Part shown: positions 60,795 to 64,000 of the stretch, piece after piece
Layout: the number at the start of each line of letters is the position of its first letter
How positions within the stretch are numbered: the first letter of the stretch is position 1
DNA from: Astropecten irregularis
Taxonomy: Eukaryota; Echinodermata; Asteroidea; Paxillosida; Astropectinidae
Assembly: GCA_963971285.1 (NCBI GenBank)
Contig: OZ020265.1
Location: 6,426,270-6,490,269 of the forward strand
Length of the DNA: 64,000 bases
Direction of reading: 5' to 3'
Translations under genes and position numbers: made by a program
Notes under the pieces: generated by a model
Database searches by the model: none
Told to the model about the DNA's origin: nothing
Seen by the model: only the letters and a program-made list of their open reading frames with translations

Positions 60795-61330
60795 TCATGT
60801 GCACTATTTATCACTTACAGATTCAAACTATAGACCGTCGCTAAATTTGTGGCAATTAAAAACTTGATACAAGAATTCTGCATAAACTGACAAGAAATTC
60901 CGAAAAGGTAATCAAACATTTATTCGTTACTCTAATTTATGATGAAAATTAATGATTAATATCAATGAACAAACATGAAAAGTAAACTGACGTGATTAAA
61001 ATATTCGACTTATTCAACAAATACAATTCGTGAATCACAACCTCCTGCACTGTGTTAAAAACCTTTTTTTGTGGATTGAACTATATCAAAGCAGGATAAC
61101 CGGCCGAAAAACCTCAAAGACATGATTTCAAAATTATACTAAAATGATTCCAAAAACGAACAGTTCTGCTCAGATTTTGCGTGGATGTTGCAAAATACTC
61201 AATTATTTAACATGTGTATTTTTTTTTATTTCAACAAAATTATTCATATTTTCTCAATTTTGATATATTACCATCCTGCCTCAATTTCTACAAAAAGGTC
61301 TTTATTTTTTGTTACCAATCCTGTGCCGAA
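60795..61330. other. Intergenic DNA with no recognised feature
   Basis: AT-rich sequence between the TBC1D2 start and the end of the peptidase gene. No repeat or exon is recognised. Confidence 0.45.
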
Positions 61331-61333
61331 ACT

Positions 61334-61708
61334 TTAAAGGGATGATACAGAACTTTTTTTTGAAAAAACAAAAACATTGCTGACAGTGAAAGCACATTAT
61401 GTAATCCATCATATACCTTAACTGATAAACATGAAGAAGATTGAGGTCAATCAGCCATCTGGGTCGCGAGAAAATAGTGAAAACCCGTTTGCACAAAAAT
61501 TTGCTTAGCACAAAAATTGTTCGCCCAATAAAACAAACCACCATTGAAAATTCCATTTGATATTCACGGTCAGCGAACAACAGCCAAAGAACAATCACAA
61601 GTGATACACAACACGTGGAAATTTGGTTGTTAACCCCGTTTTTATTACGAAAGAAATGTCATGCTTAGCAAATGTTTGTGCTAAACATTTTTATGAAATT
61701 GGCCCCAG
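61334..61708. mobile_element. Half of TTAA MITE family 3 joined to palindromic element A
   Basis: 61336-61488 matches the left half of family 3 (AGGGATGATACAGAACTT, AGTGAAAGCACATTATGTAA). It passes directly into a left-truncated element A ending GAAATTGGCCCCAG. Confidence 0.7.
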
Positions 61709-61942
61709 GCTAACTCTTTTAAGACTGGCTAAGCAGTAAGACTGCTTCATTGCAATGGTCTAACTTATCATTAGATCGACTAACTCCAAGCCCTTTAAGA
61801 CCGGCTATTAGGCACCGCTTATTGCAACCCACCCCAGACCTAGCTTTTATCCCAAACAGTCCCATAATGCATTCCTTATAATATCTTCACTGCAGACTTC
61901 CGGTTATTATTGTACGAAAAGGGTCGGTATGAGTACAATGAC

Positions 61943-62207
61943 TTAGGCAACCTCCATGAGTGCACTAGCTGCAGACTGAATGGTGTAAATAGCGACGGAG
62001 AGTTGTTTCTTCACAATGTTCCATTTCTCTGGGTCTGGGTTGTTATCAATGTCAAACATGGCGTCCACGATGCCTGGGAATTTGTCACTAGCGTAGTTGT
62101 CTCTACTGCTAGGTGCAAAGAGAATGTGCCTGTGTGTGTAACGGGAAATAGAAGACAGTTAGGCTAAGGCTATACCGGGCGTTTACGAAACGGAGACGTA
62201 GACTTAC

Positions 62208-62242
<35 letters not shown>

Positions 62243-64000
62243 CTGCTCAGGCTCACTGCTCAGGCTCACTGCTGAGTCTGAGTATGAGGCTGAGGCTGAG
62301 ACTGAGGCTCAGCCTTATGCTCAGGCCTAGGCTCAGCCTCATGCTCAGGCTGCAGGCTCCGGCACCATTTCGCGAATCCAGTCTAAAACTAGAACAGCGA
62401 AGCTGTCGTGGCTCGCTGCAGCCTTACGTGCAGTTACAAACATGATACAAACATTAACTGCAGAATGAAGCACAAGTATTCCTATCTAAATGTAGCAACC
62501 TCAGTAGTGCAACAAGCCCTGCATGCACAATGTACGATTTTATGATTAACACGCCCCTCCCACAGCCCTAAACTTAAAGAGGCCAAAACAGTTTTAAACA
62601 ACTTCAACATTATTTTTTTCATTGATGATAATAACAACATTATTTTGGACAACATGCAAACACAGACACACCCGTCCAATTTTTTTTCAACATTTCACAA
62701 AATGGAGCCTGAGCTTGAATATGCACGATTAAGTATGAATATTCATCAAGAACCTACCTGACAAACGGACGATCTGGTAGACCTTGCGGATCACTGAATG
62801 TACGTTCAAATAGAGACAGCTGGTCGTTCAGCATACGTATCAACAGCACACTGGTGACAAAGACCAATAGTAAAATCACACATGATAATCAATACGTACA
62901 AATATGGAGGTATAACCATACAGACGCATGAAGAACAACCAGAGCAACTTTTCATGGGATGTTTTCTGCTTCTGACTTGTATTCGGTCATTGTTTGCCGA
63001 GCATAACATTTACAAGGAGTTTTGGTAATTGGCACACTGATCTTAATAGCAATTAGAACAAAAATCCCAACATGAAATTTAAAATGGACATACTCAGTTT
63101 TGTCGGCAGAGTCCACTCGCTTCATGAAGTTGGTAGCAGCGCTGGTAAGATTATTCACAGCCGACTCCATGTCATCTGAAACGAACAGAAATATATCCAA
63201 GTCAGGAAACTTGAAACATCCCTGAAAAGAATGGTACGTAATAATGAACTACAAGCAGACTACCAGTACCAGCAGCCGAAACGTCGCTACCAGCAGAGTT
63301 TAAAAGTTTTATTTCAGCAGTAAAATAGAAAATTTAGTATTGAATCAGTAAGCAGAGCTGAAATGATCGAGCTTAACTAAGCTATAGATGAGGTAATGTG
63401 AGGTGAGCTTTATACTGATCTGATCTGATCTCAGCTGATCTGATCTGATCTCAGCTGAGCTGAACTGATCTGAAATGATCTGATCTGAGCTGAACTGATC
63501 TGAGCAAAGCTGATCTGAGCTGATCTGAGGTGATCTGAGTCGATCTGTGCTGAACTGAGCTGATCCGAGTTGAGCTGATATGATCTGATCTGATCTGATC
63601 TGAGCTGAGTTGATCTGAGTTGAGCTGATCCGAGCCGATCCGAGCCGATCCGAGCCGATCCGAGCCGATCTGATCTGAGCAGATCTGAGCTAAACTGAGC
63701 TGATCTGAGCTGATCTGAGCTGAACTGAGCTTAACTGAACTGATCTGACCTGACCTGAGCTTAGCAGCACTGAGCTGAACTGATCTTAGCAGTACTGAGC
63801 TGAACTGAGCTGATCTGATCTGATCTGAGCTGATCTGAGCTAAGCAGCACTGAGCTGAACTGAGCTTATAGCAGCACTAAGCTGAGCTTATTTGAGCTTA
63901 TTTGAGGTGAGGTGAGGTGAGGTAAGCTGCATGAGCTAAACAAAACTGAGCTGATTTGATCATCATCATCATCGTCATCATCAAACTTACCAAACATGAT
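61943..64000 (-). CDS. NAALAD2-like: Glutamate carboxypeptidase II family (FOLH1/NAALAD2-like), C-terminal exons
   Basis: Four exon parts are visible: 63991-64000 (the last 10 nt of an exon cut by the window), 63094-63175, 62758-62850 and 61943-62129 with the TAA stop. They read [90 protein letters not shown] and [20 protein letters not shown] with MEVA at the end. This is the helical dimerisation domain of membrane zinc peptidases that cleave N-acetylaspartylglutamate and folate polyglutamates. The zinc-binding catalytic domain lies to the right. The order of LPDRPFxRHxxxAPSS and FPGIxDAxFDI is diagnostic. FOLH1, NAALAD2 and NAALADL1 cannot be separated firmly. Confidence 0.93.
62177..62372. 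repeat. GGAGCC-family element, (GGCTCA)n tract
   Basis: GGGCGTTTACGAAACGGAG opens it. GGCTCAGGCTCA and CTGAGGCTGAG repeats follow to 62360, then GGCTCCGGCACCATTTCGCG. The far end is missing. Confidence 0.75.
63400..63960. repeat. GATCTGAGCT-type tandem repeat
   Basis: About 560 bp of 5-bp words (GATCT, GAGCT, GAACT) in loose 10-bp order, then (ATC)n at 63958-63982. It fills most of the intron before the last-but-two exon of the peptidase gene. Confidence 0.88.

Overview
The window reads as animal nuclear DNA. Four conserved animal-type genes are split into many short exons with GT/AG borders, the introns run from about 0.2 to 4 kb, and almost all of the rest is short interspersed repeats. 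Gene content and repeat style fit a marine invertebrate deuterostome, perhaps an echinoderm. That placement is an inference from general resemblance, since nothing in the window names a species.

All four genes lie on the minus strand. (1) 270-16395: the 5' eleven coding exons of a synaptojanin, covering the whole SAC phosphatase domain and the first strand of the inositol 5-phosphatase domain; the gene runs off the left edge. (2) 20571-24633: a three-exon gene for a 164-residue secreted precursor of antimicrobial-peptide type. It has a signal peptide and two duplicated cassettes, each with an acidic pro-part, the motif LEEQQRLQ and then a helix. The first helix is strongly cationic and the second is neutral and hydrophobic. 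(3) 30334-59784: a complete 30-exon TBC1D2 (Armus-type Rab GAP) gene. The 30 exons splice in frame into 1070 residues with a PH domain, coiled coils and a TBC domain that keeps both catalytic fingers. (4) 61943-64000: the last exons of a glutamate carboxypeptidase II (FOLH1/NAALAD2) homologue, which enters from the right edge.

The genes do not form one pathway. Synaptojanin (phosphoinositide turnover at endocytic membranes) and TBC1D2 (Rab inactivation on endosomes) act in related trafficking, but the order is ordinary animal synteny. The peptide gene stands alone between them.

The non-coding DNA is crowded with non-autonomous elements: several TTAA-flanked MITE families, hAT MITEs with exact 8-bp target duplications, palindromic elements flanked by CWG, tRNA-headed repeats, one LINE 3' fragment, and many minisatellites. 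Elements often sit inside one another, which gives relative ages. Two arrays appear to have been seeded from synaptojanin exons: a 34-bp intronic minisatellite that resembles the exon 3 splice-donor region, and a 164-bp tandem unit that fuses part of exon 7 to a tRNA-type repeat. No retroviral, LTR or Polinton-like element was recognised.
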